In this document: positions 17,196 to 25,639 of the stretch, piece after piece
How positions within the stretch are numbered: the stretch's first letter is position 1
Layout: each line of letters begins with the position of its first letter
Assembly: GCF_007667425.1 (NCBI RefSeq)
Contig: NZ_VDRC01000001.1
Span: 1,890,595-1,954,594, forward strand
Source of the DNA: Microbacterium sp. 1.5R
GTDB taxonomy: Bacteria > Actinomycetota > Actinomycetes > Actinomycetales > Microbacteriaceae
Direction of reading: 5' to 3'
Length of the DNA: 64,000 nucleotides
Program-made: the position numbers and the translations under genes
Notes under the pieces: generated by a model
What the model was told of the DNA's origin: nothing
What the model saw: the letters and a program-made list of their open reading frames with translations, nothing else
Databases searched by the model: none

Positions 17196-17765
17196 ATGCC
17201 CCGTCCTCGCAGTGAAGCCGCGCGCCGCTCGGTGCTCGACGCGATGCGTGCCGCCGTCGTCGCCGGCGCGTATGAGGCCGTGACGATCGAGGGACTCGCC
17301 GAGACGGCCGGAGTCGCCAAGCAGACGATCTACCGCTGGTGGCCGTCGAAGGCGGCGATCCTCGGTGAGGCGCTGCTCGAGGGCGACCTGCCGGGCGTCG
17401 ACGTCGAGGTGCCGATGACCGACGACATCCGCGCCGATCTGCACGCGTGGTTCGCGGCGATGTCTGCGGGAGTCGGCAGCCGCGAGGGTGTCGCGCTCGC
17501 CCGGGCGCTCATCGCGGTGACCGCCACCGACCACGAGCTCGGACTCGCGCTCAACGAGCGGCTGGCCGCTCCGATCCGGTCGTGGGTCGCCGAGCGCATC
17601 GACCGCGGGCAGTCGGCGGGCGAGATCCAGGCGGACGTGGATGCCGACGCCATCGCCGATCAGCTCATCGCCATGGCGTCGTACGCAGCGCTGATCGGGC
17701 AGCCGCTCAGCGAGGATCGTATCGACGAGACGGTCACGCGGCTGCTGCGCGGCATCGCGAGCTGA
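17196..17765 (+). CDS. TetR family transcriptional regulator
   Basis: A 189-aa repressor-type protein. The DNA-binding helix-turn-helix is VTIEGLAETAGVAKQTIYRWWPSKAAIL, and the C-terminal part is a TetR_C-like helical ligand domain with RSWVAERIDRGQSAGEIQADVD. No efflux or enzyme gene is adjacent on the same strand; the divergent neighbour is the 37-aa gene. The effector is unknown. Confidence 0.9.
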   Translation: MPRPRSEAARRSVLDAMRAAVVAGAYEAVTIEGLAETAGVAKQTIYRWWPSKAAILGEALLEGDLPGVDVEVPMTDDIRADLHAWFAAMSAGVGSREGVALARALIAVTATDHELGLALNERLAAPIRSWVAERIDRGQSAGEIQADVDADAIADQLIAMASYAALIGQPLSEDRIDETVTRLLRGIAS

Positions 17766-17774
17766 CCGCGCCGC

Positions 17775-18650
17775 CTACAGCGGCTCAGCCAGCACCTCGT
17801 CCAACACACGCCGGCTGTCGTCGCCACCGGGCCCGGGCGTGCCGGCGAGAGTCACGAGCGCCTTCCACAGCGCCCATCCGCGGGCACGACCCCACGTTGC
17901 ATCATGGAGGCCGGCCGCGTCACGGAACACGTCCCGCTCTCCGACCTCGAAGTACGTCCACGCCATGACGAGGTCGCAGGCAGGATCGCCGATCCCGCAG
18001 GTGCCGAAGTCGATCATCGCCGACAGGCGGCCGTCGCTGACGAGCAGGTTGCCGACGGCGACGTCGCCGTGGAACCACACCGGTGCGGAGTCCCAGGCGC
18101 TGGACGTCGCGGCGAGCCACACACCCCGGCAGCGCTCGGCATCCACTTCGTCCTGCAGCTGGTCGAGTGCGGCGTGCACCTCATCGCTGTAGACGCTCGG
18201 GTGTGCGCCCCTATAGAACGAGTGGCGTCCGGCCGGGGTGCCCGCGTCGACGGGGAGGGATCGCAGATCACGCAGGACGCCGCCGAGGTCGGAAGCGAGC
18301 TGCCTACGGTCGAGACCGGTCGCCGCGTCGACGGTGTCGCCCTGTAGCCACCGTCGGATGGACCACGGGAACGGATATCCGCGGCCGGGCTCCCCGAGCG
18401 CCACGACGGAGGGAACGGAGACCGGGAGCCTGCCGTCGAGGAAGTCGAGCGCGCGGCTCTCCTTCTCGACGCCCGCGACGTACGCTTCCGCGCTGGGAAG
18501 CCGCACCGACAGGTCGTCGCCTAGGCGGAACGTCCGGTTGTCCCACCCCTGACGCGTCACCGCGCGCACCGGCAGGTCCACCCAACCAGGGAACTGCTCG
18601 GCGACGAGCTCAGCCACCAGGCGCTCATCGATCTCGACGGGTCGACTCAT
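17775..18650 (-). CDS. Aminoglycoside phosphotransferase-family kinase
   Basis: A 291-aa kinase-like enzyme. The catalytic loop is WFHGDVAVGNLL and the metal-binding motif is MIDFGTCGIGDPACDL, both typical of APH-type small-molecule kinases; the N-terminal lobe reads NRTFRLGDDLSVRLPSAE. ATG at 18650. The family includes antibiotic kinases, homoserine kinases and macrolide phosphotransferases, so resistance should not be assumed. It is convergent with the TetR gene. Confidence 0.85.
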   Translation of the reverse strand: MSRPVEIDERLVAELVAEQFPGWVDLPVRAVTRQGWDNRTFRLGDDLSVRLPSAEAYVAGVEKESRALDFLDGRLPVSVPSVVALGEPGRGYPFPWSIRRWLQGDTVDAATGLDRRQLASDLGGVLRDLRSLPVDAGTPAGRHSFYRGAHPSVYSDEVHAALDQLQDEVDAERCRGVWLAATSSAWDSAPVWFHGDVAVGNLLVSDGRLSAMIDFGTCGIGDPACDLVMAWTYFEVGERDVFRDAAGLHDATWGRARGWALWKALVTLAGTPGPGGDDSRRVLDEVLAEPL

Positions 18651-18710
18651 TCCTCGATGCTCGCAGACGGCGTGCCCGAATGCCCGCATCGTCGTCGCTA
18701 GGGTGGCAGG

Positions 18711-19145
18711 GTGAGCCTCGCGATGAAAGCGGTATTGAGGGCGGGCATCCCGCTGGTGATCATGACCGCGATCGGGGTGGCGCTTCTGATTCAGGACAAG
18801 GCTGCCGACGGGCGTTCGACGATCGCAGTCGGGGTCATCGTCGCGGCGGTCGTCGGAGCATCCGTCACTTACGACGTCGCCGGGTGGAGTCTGCGTAAGC
18901 AGTCGCTCGTGCACTTCGCGATCATGCTCGTGACCGTGCTGCCCGCGCTGCTGCTCAGCGGATGGTTCCCGCTCGACAGCGCCTGGGACTACGTCGCGGT
19001 CATCGCTGCGTTCATCGCGGGTGGGGCGATCCTGTGGGCGCTCGGATACCTCGTCTTCGGCAGGCTCGTCCCGCGCATGACTGCGGCCAGGGACAAGGAT
19101 GCGGATGCGGATGCTGTGGAGGGGCGCGAGCCGGCCGGTCTCTGA
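18711..19145 (+). CDS. DUF3021-like membrane protein
   Basis: A 144-aa protein from a GTG start with four predicted helices, including GIPLVIMTAIGVALLIQ, IAVGVIVAAVVGASVTY, HFAIMLVTVLPALLLSGWF and YVAVIAAFIAGGAILWALG. The pattern Y-DVAGWSL-x-x-QSLVHF resembles DUF3021 proteins, which often accompany LytTR regulators, but no such regulator is adjacent. The C-terminal tail is acidic and rich in Asp-Ala repeats. Confidence 0.7.
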   Translation: MSLAMKAVLRAGIPLVIMTAIGVALLIQDKAADGRSTIAVGVIVAAVVGASVTYDVAGWSLRKQSLVHFAIMLVTVLPALLLSGWFPLDSAWDYVAVIAAFIAGGAILWALGYLVFGRLVPRMTAARDKDADADAVEGREPAGL

Positions 19146-19199
19146 GCGGCGCCGATGGAGTGACCCCTCCTCCCCGGGGCGTTGAGCGAACGGTTCCCG

Positions 19200-19315
19200 G
19201 GTCGTTGAGCGAAGACGACGAAGTCGCCTGAGTCGAAACGCCGCGACCCGCCGAAGTCCCCCCACCCCACCCGGGTCGTTGATCGAAGACGACGAAGTCG
19301 CCTGAGTCGAAACGC
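19200..19315 (+). repeat. Variant interspersed repeats with CGAC-GAA-GTCG hairpin
   Basis: Two copies of a longer variant (19200-19241 and 19274-19315). Each begins GGTCGTTGA and ends GTCGAAACGC, but carries AAGACGACGAAGTCGCCTGA in the middle, which contains a small CGAC-GAA-GTCG stem-loop. A truncated GGGCGTTGAGCGAACGG precedes them at about 19177. They separate the convergent DUF3021-like and lipoprotein genes. Confidence 0.82.
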
Positions 19316-19322
19316 GGTGACC

Positions 19323-19706
19323 CTACGGAGCGCAGTACCCGACGATCGCCTCGGTCGTGGTGCGCAGGTCGGAGGTGACGGCATCCATGTTCCCGGGGTT
19401 GCCCGCGAGGGCGTTCTCGCCTTCGGCGACGACCGCGTCGATGCTGGTCGTCCACGCCTCGCGCAGGGTGACGAACTCGTCGGGACCGTCGACGAGACGG
19501 ATGTTCTCGACCACCCCGCGCACCTCGTCGAGCGCCGCGCGCGCTGCCTCGGGAGTCGGCGAGGTGAGGGCGCCGATCGCGCCGGTCACCTGCACCGCCT
19601 GAGACGTGATCGAGCCGCACGCTGTGTACTTCGACACCTGCTCGGAGCATCCCGACAGCAGCAGGATGCCGGCGGCCAGCGCGGCGAGAGCAGGGAGCTT
19701 CTTCAT
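19323..19706 (-). CDS. Small hypothetical lipoprotein
   Basis: A 127-aa product beginning MKKLPALAALAAGILLLSGC with a clear lipobox LSGC. The mature part is mostly helical (SPTPEAARAALDEVRGVVENIR) with two further cysteines (near TACGS and at the C-terminal GYCAP), which may form a disulfide outside the cell. No family is recognised. Confidence 0.78.
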   Translation of the reverse strand: MKKLPALAALAAGILLLSGCSEQVSKYTACGSITSQAVQVTGAIGALTSPTPEAARAALDEVRGVVENIRLVDGPDEFVTLREAWTTSIDAVVAEGENALAGNPGNMDAVTSDLRTTTEAIVGYCAP

Positions 19707-19739
19707 GGGGTCAGGGTAACCGGGGGAGATGGGAGGGCG

Positions 19740-20171
19740 TCAGCCTGTGATGGTCACATCGACGGAGTACTGCGCGCAGGAGCCCGACTCGTTGCCGCAC
19801 TCGTCATAGGGGCTGCCGGTCACGACCACCGTTGCGATTCCGGGCGAGAACGACTCGGGGATGCTGATTTCAGAACTGAAAGTGCCGTCCTCGCCCGGAG
19901 CGACCTCGAGAGGCTCGGACTGCTGGGCTGTCGACGAATAGAGGACGACCGTATAGATGGGTTCGCTCTCGAACCCGAGGTCGCACTCCGCTGGCCCGCT
20001 CGCGAGCGTCAGGGTGTCGCCCGCTGCGATCCGGGCCGGGGATGCCGTCAGTTCGGCCGGTAGACATCGTGTTGTCGACGCGCATGCGGTCAGGCCTGAG
20101 GCGGCGAGGGCGGTCGCCATCGCGATGGACATCACGAATCGCGCGGTTCGAGTCTTCGCGGGGGCCTTCAT
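19740..20171 (-). CDS. Hypothetical secreted lipoprotein
   Basis: A 143-aa product starting MKAPAKTRTARF with a hydrophobic segment and lipobox LTAC near residue 29. The mature part reads as an Ig-like beta sandwich (SPARIAAGDTLTLASGPAEC, then VDVTITG at the end) with conserved-looking cysteine pairs. The ATG at 20171 is preferred over the longer frame because it starts directly before the signal peptide. Function unknown. Confidence 0.72.
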   Translation of the reverse strand: MKAPAKTRTARFVMSIAMATALAASGLTACASTTRCLPAELTASPARIAAGDTLTLASGPAECDLGFESEPIYTVVLYSSTAQQSEPLEVAPGEDGTFSSEISIPESFSPGIATVVVTGSPYDECGNESGSCAQYSVDVTITG

Positions 20172-20362
20172 GCTGGCACGGTACCGTCTTCCGCCGGACG
20201 ATGTCGTAACCATCGTCATCGCTGTCCTGGGGTCGGTATCTGGTCGGCGTGGCTCGGCGGCGGGGTGTTCCACAAAGGCCGAGGGCGGCGGCCGTAGCGC
20301 CCGTCGCGATATGGCCTGTGTATAACGCGAAACGTCCCCACCCGTCTGCTTCTATTGGCCGC

Positions 20363-20638
20363 ATGACGCTCGCGCTCATCGGTTTCACGCTGTTCGCTGT
20401 CGGTGTCGTCGTCGAACGTGCCGGGAGGAAGCTCGGCACGGTGCTGGCGCTGCTGCCGGTGGTGCTTTGGTTCGCGTACCTCGCGCATATCCAGCTCGTC
20501 GGGGAGTTGGGCGAGAGGGAGTCAGTTGATCTGATGGTCGCGCTGGTGGTCGGCCTTCTGTCCTTCTCGGCCGGGCAGGTAGTGGCAGGCGTCGTGTCGG
20601 GATGGGTCCACGGACGGCGCAACGATTCGCGGCAGTGA
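20363..20638 (+). CDS. Small membrane protein
   Basis: A 91-aa product with three hydrophobic helices (MTLALIGFTLFAVGVVVE, LGTVLALLPVVLWFAYLAH and LMVALVVGLLSFSAGQVVAG). The ATG at 20363 follows a short AT-rich stretch. It ends before a strong bidirectional hairpin terminator. No family is recognised. Confidence 0.65.
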   Translation: MTLALIGFTLFAVGVVVERAGRKLGTVLALLPVVLWFAYLAHIQLVGELGERESVDLMVALVVGLLSFSAGQVVAGVVSGWVHGRRNDSRQ

Positions 20639-20724
20639 TGGGGATCTAGGGAGTGGTGCCTCGCGTTCGAGTCGAGATTCCGTCAGCACCGTCAGGTCTG
20701 ATTCCGTAGCTCGGCATGAAGATA

Positions 20725-20750
20725 GGGGGGCCATCCAAATGATGGCCCCC
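20725..20750. terminator. Bidirectional hairpin terminator
   Basis: Perfect inverted repeat GGGGGCCATC - CAAAT - GATGGCCCCC (20726-20750) between two convergent genes. The 10-bp GC-rich stem with a 5-nt loop could stop transcription from both sides. Confidence 0.8.
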
Positions 20751-20774
20751 ATATGAGAGAAGAGTTCGACCTCG

Positions 20775-21116
20775 TCATTCAGGCGTTGAAGTGGCTGTCG
20801 GACGGATTCTCAAGAGACGGAGGATGAAGAATGACAGCGCAAGGGCGAGGACTACCGTCACCGCACCTGCCATTGCCCAGGAACCTGTGATGGTCACCGC
20901 GTTCACGCCATCCGCGTCGAGGAAGCCCTCGAACGAGGCGATGAGCGGGATGACGATCGTGCTGGCATTCGCAAACGCGCCAGCCGCGAGCAGCATCCCC
21001 GTTATCGCCACGACCCCGGCAGCGATGCCGATCGAACATGCGATGACGAACACGCGTCCGGCGCGGTCACCGGATGGCTTCGCGGCGACGACGCTCAGAG
21101 TCGGCGAGTGGCTCAT
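20775..21116 (-). CDS. Hypothetical membrane protein coupled to secreted protein gene
   Basis: A 113-aa product from an ATG at 21116 that overlaps the preceding gene's stop (ATGA). Two long hydrophobic stretches are visible: VFVIACSIGIAAGVVAITGM near the N-terminus, and AMAGAVTVVLALALSFFILR before the basic end RLLRIRP. It is the second gene of a two-gene unit with the secreted protein at 21113-22000. Composition is less GC-biased than the surroundings. Function unknown. Confidence 0.65.
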   Translation of the reverse strand: MSHSPTLSVVAAKPSGDRAGRVFVIACSIGIAAGVVAITGMLLAAGAFANASTIVIPLIASFEGFLDADGVNAVTITGSWAMAGAVTVVLALALSFFILRLLRIRPTATSTPE

Positions 21117-22000
21117 CGCACGCACCTAGCGGTGAAGCCGTTCTTCGTGGAGAGTTCCGGGTACTTGCCCTTCGCCTGGCACGTGTTCCACCAGCTGATG
21201 ACCAACCACGTTCCAATGCCCAGCGCGAGGGCCGCGACGGCGACCAAGGCGAGTCCTGTGACGACGAACACAACCACGGGGAGTGGGTCGGCCACGATCG
21301 GGTAAGAAACGTTGTCGAGATCCTTATGTTCCACGACCTGTGTGAGGGTGTTCCCCTCCACCGCGTAGTGCGTAGGCACGGCAACTCCAGACGCGTCCTC
21401 CGCCCACGCCGTTTCGAATTCGACCTTGACCGTGCCCTGATCGTCCACGATGCGGGCACCACCGTCCGCCGTGGATTCCAGGCGGTATCCGACCGGGATC
21501 GTCAGATCGTAGGGGTAGGTCTCCGCAGCCTCACGGTTCTCAAGGACCGAGAGGAGTTGGACGCCGCCCTCGGTGGGTATGACTGCATTGCTGCTCGCGC
21601 CATCGGAAGGGTAGACGGTCGTTCCATCAGCGAGAAGTTGTCCGCTCTCTGCCGCAGCTGCATGCGGAAGGGAGATACTCAGATCGAAGTCGCCCACGGC
21701 CACAGAGACATCGTCTGCCGCAGTCGTAGGTACGCGGACCTCGAGTGTGGACTCGGCGCTCGGGCCCGTCGTGTGCACAACTGCGTCTTTCACGAGCCCG
21801 GGATCGAGGCCCTCCAGGGCGACGGCGACCTCTTGCGCGGAGACGCCGTCAGCGGGCTCGTCGGCATGCGCTGACGAACCCGCCCAGAGCAGGCTCCCCG
21901 CGATGATCGTCGCTGCCGCGGCCGTGCTGGCGATCGTGCGCTGTCCGCGGCGTGTGAACCCGTAGGAACTCGCGATGCGACGGGTGGCGTGAGATGACAT
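21113..22000 (-). CDS. Hypothetical secreted, C-terminally membrane-anchored protein
   Basis: A 295-aa product with a long N-terminal signal region ending in SSAHADEP (Ala-x-Ala cleavage). The mostly beta extracellular domain runs over about 150 residues (for example LEVRVPTTAADDVSVAVGDF and VEFETAWAEDASGVAVPTHY). A transmembrane segment follows (VVVFVVTGLALVAVAALAL), then a short cysteine-containing tail NTCQAKGKYPELSTKNGF with a final CVR. The ATG at 22000 has a strong ribosome binding site (AAGAGGAATCAC). It is followed by a coupled small membrane protein. Role unknown; a surface or cell-wall function is plausible. Confidence 0.7.
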   Translation of the reverse strand: MSSHATRRIASSYGFTRRGQRTIASTAAAATIIAGSLLWAGSSAHADEPADGVSAQEVAVALEGLDPGLVKDAVVHTTGPSAESTLEVRVPTTAADDVSVAVGDFDLSISLPHAAAAESGQLLADGTTVYPSDGASSNAVIPTEGGVQLLSVLENREAAETYPYDLTIPVGYRLESTADGGARIVDDQGTVKVEFETAWAEDASGVAVPTHYAVEGNTLTQVVEHKDLDNVSYPIVADPLPVVVFVVTGLALVAVAALALGIGTWLVISWWNTCQAKGKYPELSTKNGFTARCVR

Positions 22001-22059
22001 GTGATTCCTCTTCCTATTGCGTTTCGACCGTCGTGGCAATTGCGGCTTGTTCGGTCATA

Positions 22060-22100
22060 AAAGCGTACATATGAGGACATATGCAATATATATGTGGATA
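22060..22100 (-). promoter_or_regulatory. AT-rich promoter region with paired CATATG palindromes
   Basis: Upstream of the secreted-protein gene lie two CATATG palindromes 10 bp apart (22068-22073 and 22078-22083), followed by AATATATATGTGG. This is conspicuously AT-rich for this genome and suggests a promoter with a symmetrical operator. The regulator is unknown. Confidence 0.5.
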
Positions 22101-22175
22101 GGCTAGCCACGGTCGATGCGACTCTTCTCATCCACCAACGGACGGTCTCGCCGCGCGTCCCGCTGGCCGCGGGCC

Positions 22176-22459
22176 CTACTGAACCGACCATCCCCCATCC
22201 GACGCCAGCACGGCGCCGTTAATGTTCACGGCGTCGTGAGACAGCAGGAACGAGATCGACGCGCAAGGTGCTCGGCGGTCGCGACGGTGGGGATGGCCTG
22301 CTGGAACGGGGCGAGGCGTCCGGATCCGTACTCCGAGATGTTCGGCGGCATCGGGATGCCGGCGGCCACTCCGCCGGGAGCGACGCTGTTCACGCGGATG
22401 CCCTTCGGCCCGTACATGAACGCCGCGGACTTCGTGACGCCGATGATGCCGTGCTTGCT
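22176..22459 (-). pseudogene. Truncated, frameshifted 3' fragment of an SDR gene
   Basis: About 284 bp that align with the last part of the intact SDR gene at 24477-25472, beginning at the same stop codon (CTA on this strand). Identity is complete over the ~100 bp near 22360-22458, but roughly 20 differences and a 1-bp deletion (near 22262, CGACGCGCAAGG against CGACGCGGCGAGG) accumulate toward the stop-codon end. It breaks off abruptly at about 22459. It cannot make a functional protein. Confidence 0.88.
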
Positions 22460-22683
22460 TTGCCCTAGCTTGCGGTGGGCGCGATGTCATCAGAGTTCTG
22501 AGCTCCGAGGACAGAGGCCGCAATTTCGGAGGCGCGAACAGGCAAGACGTTGGGAGACGTCCGCGCTCGGTCCGGCCGGTGACGACCATTCCGCAACGAT
22601 CGTCGTGACAAGAAGCGCGAACTCGTGGGTCGGGGGCCAGCTGTGCGGCATGATGTGATGAACACGCGTTCAGAGGAGAACAC

Positions 22684-24387
22684 ATGGCGACCAAGGCTGC
22701 GCGCATCAAGGCTGGCTTTACGCTCGGGGGCGAGCAGGCAGAAGCGGACCCACTCGCGGGGCATGCTTTCGTGGAATCAGGTCTCTATGAAGTGATCGCT
22801 GATCGCCGGGACACCCGATGCTTCCTGATCGGGCGCACCGGTTCCGGTAAGTCCGCTGCGCTGCAGCATTTAGAGGACACCGAGCCGGATCATGTTATCC
22901 GGATCTCTCCGGAGGACCTGTCGCTCCCGTATATCACGGACCTGCAGGTTATTAAGTACATGGATTCGCTCGATGTCAAACTCGACCTTTTCTGGATCGC
23001 ATTGTGGAAACACGTCCTGCTGGTCGAAATCATTCGTCACCGATATGGGGTCACGTCGCCGGAGACTAAACAGCGATTCCTGACGAGTCTCAAGGAGCGA
23101 CTGATTCGACAACCGGGGAAGCAGGCTGCCCTGGAGTACTTGGAAGAGTTCGAAGGCAAGTTTTGGATCGACGCGGACGAACGAGTTCGCGAGATCACGG
23201 ATCGGTTCACGGAGCGCTTGGGAGCGGATAGTAGCGTAGCGACTTCATTGGCGCCCGTCAGTGTAAAGGGGTCGCTTTCAGCTTTGACTGAACAAACCAC
23301 AGAGTCCCGTTCCGAAATGGCCGATCGATACCAGAGAATTGTGAATGAGACGCAACTATCGAAACTCAATCAGATGCTGACCGTCCTCAACGAGGAAATT
23401 CTAGACGAGGCAAATTTCACCTACATCGTGATCGATGATCTCGACAGGGACTGGGTTGATGAGCGATTGTCCAACGATCTGATTCGTTGTCTCTTCCGTA
23501 CGGTACTTGACATGCAGCGAGTTGAAAATCTGAAGATCGTTGTGGCCCTTCGCTCTAACATCTTCCAGGAACTGGACTTCGGCGCTAGCGGCGGACAGGA
23601 AGAGAAGTTTCGAGCGCTCATGCTGGAAATGCGATGGACGGGTGCGCTGCTGGAAGAGATACTCGACGAGCGGGTCAAGTTGGCTGCTGAGTCCTCCAAC
23701 CTTCCAGCGAAGACGTTCAAAGATCTCACCCCTCATGCGAATAACACTCGCGGAAACCCGATCCAGTACATCCTGCAGAGAACTTTGCTCCGTCCGCGTG
23801 ATGCAATCGCATTTGCGAATCAATGCTTCTCCGTTGCGGCCGGGAAGCATCGGCTGTCATGGGATGACATTCACGCTGCCGAGCGTCAGTATTCAGCTAA
23901 TCGCCTCCTTGCGCTTCGGGATGAATGGAAGCAGACTTATCCGGGTATCGACCAGGTGGTCCTCAAGTTCCGAGGAGCTCCAGCCCGGATGACTCGAGGA
24001 GAGTTTCAAGATCGACTCGATGAATGCATGCTACTCATGACTGCGCCGGAATTCACGGGCGTCAGGTGGATGACGGACCTGTCGCGCGCAATGTGGGAAT
24101 CGAGCGCCGACACCGCGAGCTGGAACGAGCTCTACCAACCGCTCCTTAGTCTTCTATATCGCATCGGGCTAGTGGGATGCGCGATATCCGGTAGCGCGGC
24201 ACCCCTATTCTTTGCGGACGACGCACTTCTTGTTGAGTCCGAGTCCACGGTGGATCGGTGCGAATGGTTTCACGTACATCGCATGTTTCACCGTGCGCTC
24301 GACGTCAGTCGGGCTGGCGAGCGCAAGGAGCAACAGCAAGCCTTCGCGAGCGGCGAGACGGGCTCCAGAATAAGCGTGCACAACTGA
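22684..24387 (+). CDS. P-loop ATPase, Sll1717-like family (candidate defence or DNA-repair ATPase)
   Basis: A 567-aa protein. Walker A is GRTGSGKS (residues 50-57), Walker B is YIVIDDLDRDW (247-257) with an arginine-containing sensor-like segment VVALRSNIF further on. The segments ISPEDLSLPYITDLQVI and ALWKHVLLVEIIRHRY match my recollection of a family annotated as Sll1717-type P-loop ATPase; no search was run. It is a KAP/STAND-like single-gene ATPase with a helical C-terminal part. A strong ribosome binding site (AGAGGAGAACAC) precedes ATG 22684. Codon use is markedly less GC-biased (ATT, GAA, CTA, AGT frequent) than neighbours, indicating transfer. It stands alone between an SDR gene fragment and the intact SDR. 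Confidence 0.8.
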   Translation: MATKAARIKAGFTLGGEQAEADPLAGHAFVESGLYEVIADRRDTRCFLIGRTGSGKSAALQHLEDTEPDHVIRISPEDLSLPYITDLQVIKYMDSLDVKLDLFWIALWKHVLLVEIIRHRYGVTSPETKQRFLTSLKERLIRQPGKQAALEYLEEFEGKFWIDADERVREITDRFTERLGADSSVATSLAPVSVKGSLSALTEQTTESRSEMADRYQRIVNETQLSKLNQMLTVLNEEILDEANFTYIVIDDLDRDWVDERLSNDLIRCLFRTVLDMQRVENLKIVVALRSNIFQELDFGASGGQEEKFRALMLEMRWTGALLEEILDERVKLAAESSNLPAKTFKDLTPHANNTRGNPIQYILQRTLLRPRDAIAFANQCFSVAAGKHRLSWDDIHAAERQYSANRLLALRDEWKQTYPGIDQVVLKFRGAPARMTRGEFQDRLDECMLLMTAPEFTGVRWMTDLSRAMWESSADTASWNELYQPLLSLLYRIGLVGCAISGSAAPLFFADDALLVESESTVDRCEWFHVHRMFHRALDVSRAGERKEQQQAFASGETGSRISVHN

Positions 24388-24476
24388 CGGTGATCCGACT
24401 CCACTGGCGGCGCCGTCGAGCTGTATGAATCGCACCTCTATCGACCCGGGTGGACTTGGGTGCAGTCGTCGAGTCG

Positions 24477-25472
24477 CTACTGTACCGACCATCCCCCGTC
24501 CGACGTCAGCACGGCGCCGTTGATGTTCACGGCGTCGTCCGACAGTAGGAACGTGATCGACGCGGCGAGGTGCTCGGCGGTTGCGACGGTGGGGATGGCC
24601 TGCTGGAATGGGGCGAGGCGTCCGGAGCCGTACTCCGACATGTTAGGGGGCATCGGGATGCCGGTGGCCACTCCGCCGGGAGCGACGCTGTTCACGCGGA
24701 TGCCCTTCGGCCCGTACATGAACGCCGCGGACTTCGTGACGCCGATGATGCCGTGCTTGCTCGCCGTGTAGGCGTTGCCCGAGGCGTTGCCGCGCAGCCC
24801 CGCCTCGCTCGAGACGTTGAGGATCGCGCCGCGGCTGGCCTTCTCCATGATCGGCAGCACCGCGCGCATGAGCTTGAACGGGGCGGTGAGGTTGATGGCG
24901 ATGACGCGGTCCCACACGGCATCCGTCGTCTCGCCCGCGGGGGAGAAGTCGTCGTTGATGCCGGCGATGTTCGCGAGGCCGTCGATGGTGTCGCCCGCGG
25001 CGGCGATGACGGCGTCGATCGCGTCCTGCTGGGTGAGGTCGCCGGCGACCGTGACGATTCCGGGGAGTTCGGCCTTGAAGGCGTCGAGCTTCTCGGCGGA
25101 GATGTCGGCGGCGATGACGCGTCCGCCTTCGCGGGCGATTCGGGATGCCGTGGCCTTGCCGATCCCGGACGCAGCGCCCGTGACGATCACGGTCTTGCCG
25201 GCGAATCGTCCGCTGGTGGGGGTCTCGGTCCACCCTTCCGTGTTCGTGTCTTCGGGGATCTCCCCGCCGTTGGCCGCGCGGACGAGGTCGTCGACGACCG
25301 ACTGCGGGAGCTGGCCCTGACTCATCGCGACGAGCTGCTGCAGCGGGAGGCCGAGGACGGGCGTGAGGAGCTCGGGGTCGGCGCCGGTCTGCTCGAAGAG
25401 GCCGCGGATGAGCGGGCCGCCGGTCGGGTCGTTGAGCCAGTCGCCGATCGTGGAATGGGCAGTGAGGGCCAT
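24477..25472 (-). CDS. SDR family oxidoreductase with N-terminal extension (intact copy)
   Basis: A 331-aa dehydrogenase. The first ~85 residues (HSTIGDWLNDPTGGPLIRGL onward) are an extension seen in some hydroxysteroid or coniferyl-alcohol dehydrogenase relatives. The catalytic core starts at KTVIVTGAASGIG, with NVSSEAGLRG and YTASKHG as active site, and ends VLTSDGGWSVQ. The ATG at 25472 follows GAAGGAGCTCCACC. Its 3' end is the sequence duplicated at 22176-22459, so the accessory ATPase sits immediately downstream of this gene. Confidence 0.9.
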   Translation of the reverse strand: MALTAHSTIGDWLNDPTGGPLIRGLFEQTGADPELLTPVLGLPLQQLVAMSQGQLPQSVVDDLVRAANGGEIPEDTNTEGWTETPTSGRFAGKTVIVTGAASGIGKATASRIAREGGRVIAADISAEKLDAFKAELPGIVTVAGDLTQQDAIDAVIAAAGDTIDGLANIAGINDDFSPAGETTDAVWDRVIAINLTAPFKLMRAVLPIMEKASRGAILNVSSEAGLRGNASGNAYTASKHGIIGVTKSAAFMYGPKGIRVNSVAPGGVATGIPMPPNMSEYGSGRLAPFQQAIPTVATAEHLAASITFLLSDDAVNINGAVLTSDGGWSVQ

Positions 25473-25639
25473 GGTGGAGCTCCTTCGGGTTTCGCAACGG
25501 TGCGTTGTGTTACGCACCATCGTAACTCTCGCGTGCACTGAGCGCACAAAGGCTATGTGATCCTGCGCCGAGCAGCACTGGAAACAGAGCATGCTCGCGG
25601 GCTGGCGTCATGGTCACGGCGAGGCGAGGACACCGCGCC

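Noticed and set aside
24477..25472. SDR gene as part of the defence set
   Set aside because: It is an ordinary dehydrogenase with host-like composition and codon use; it appears to be the insertion neighbour rather than cargo.
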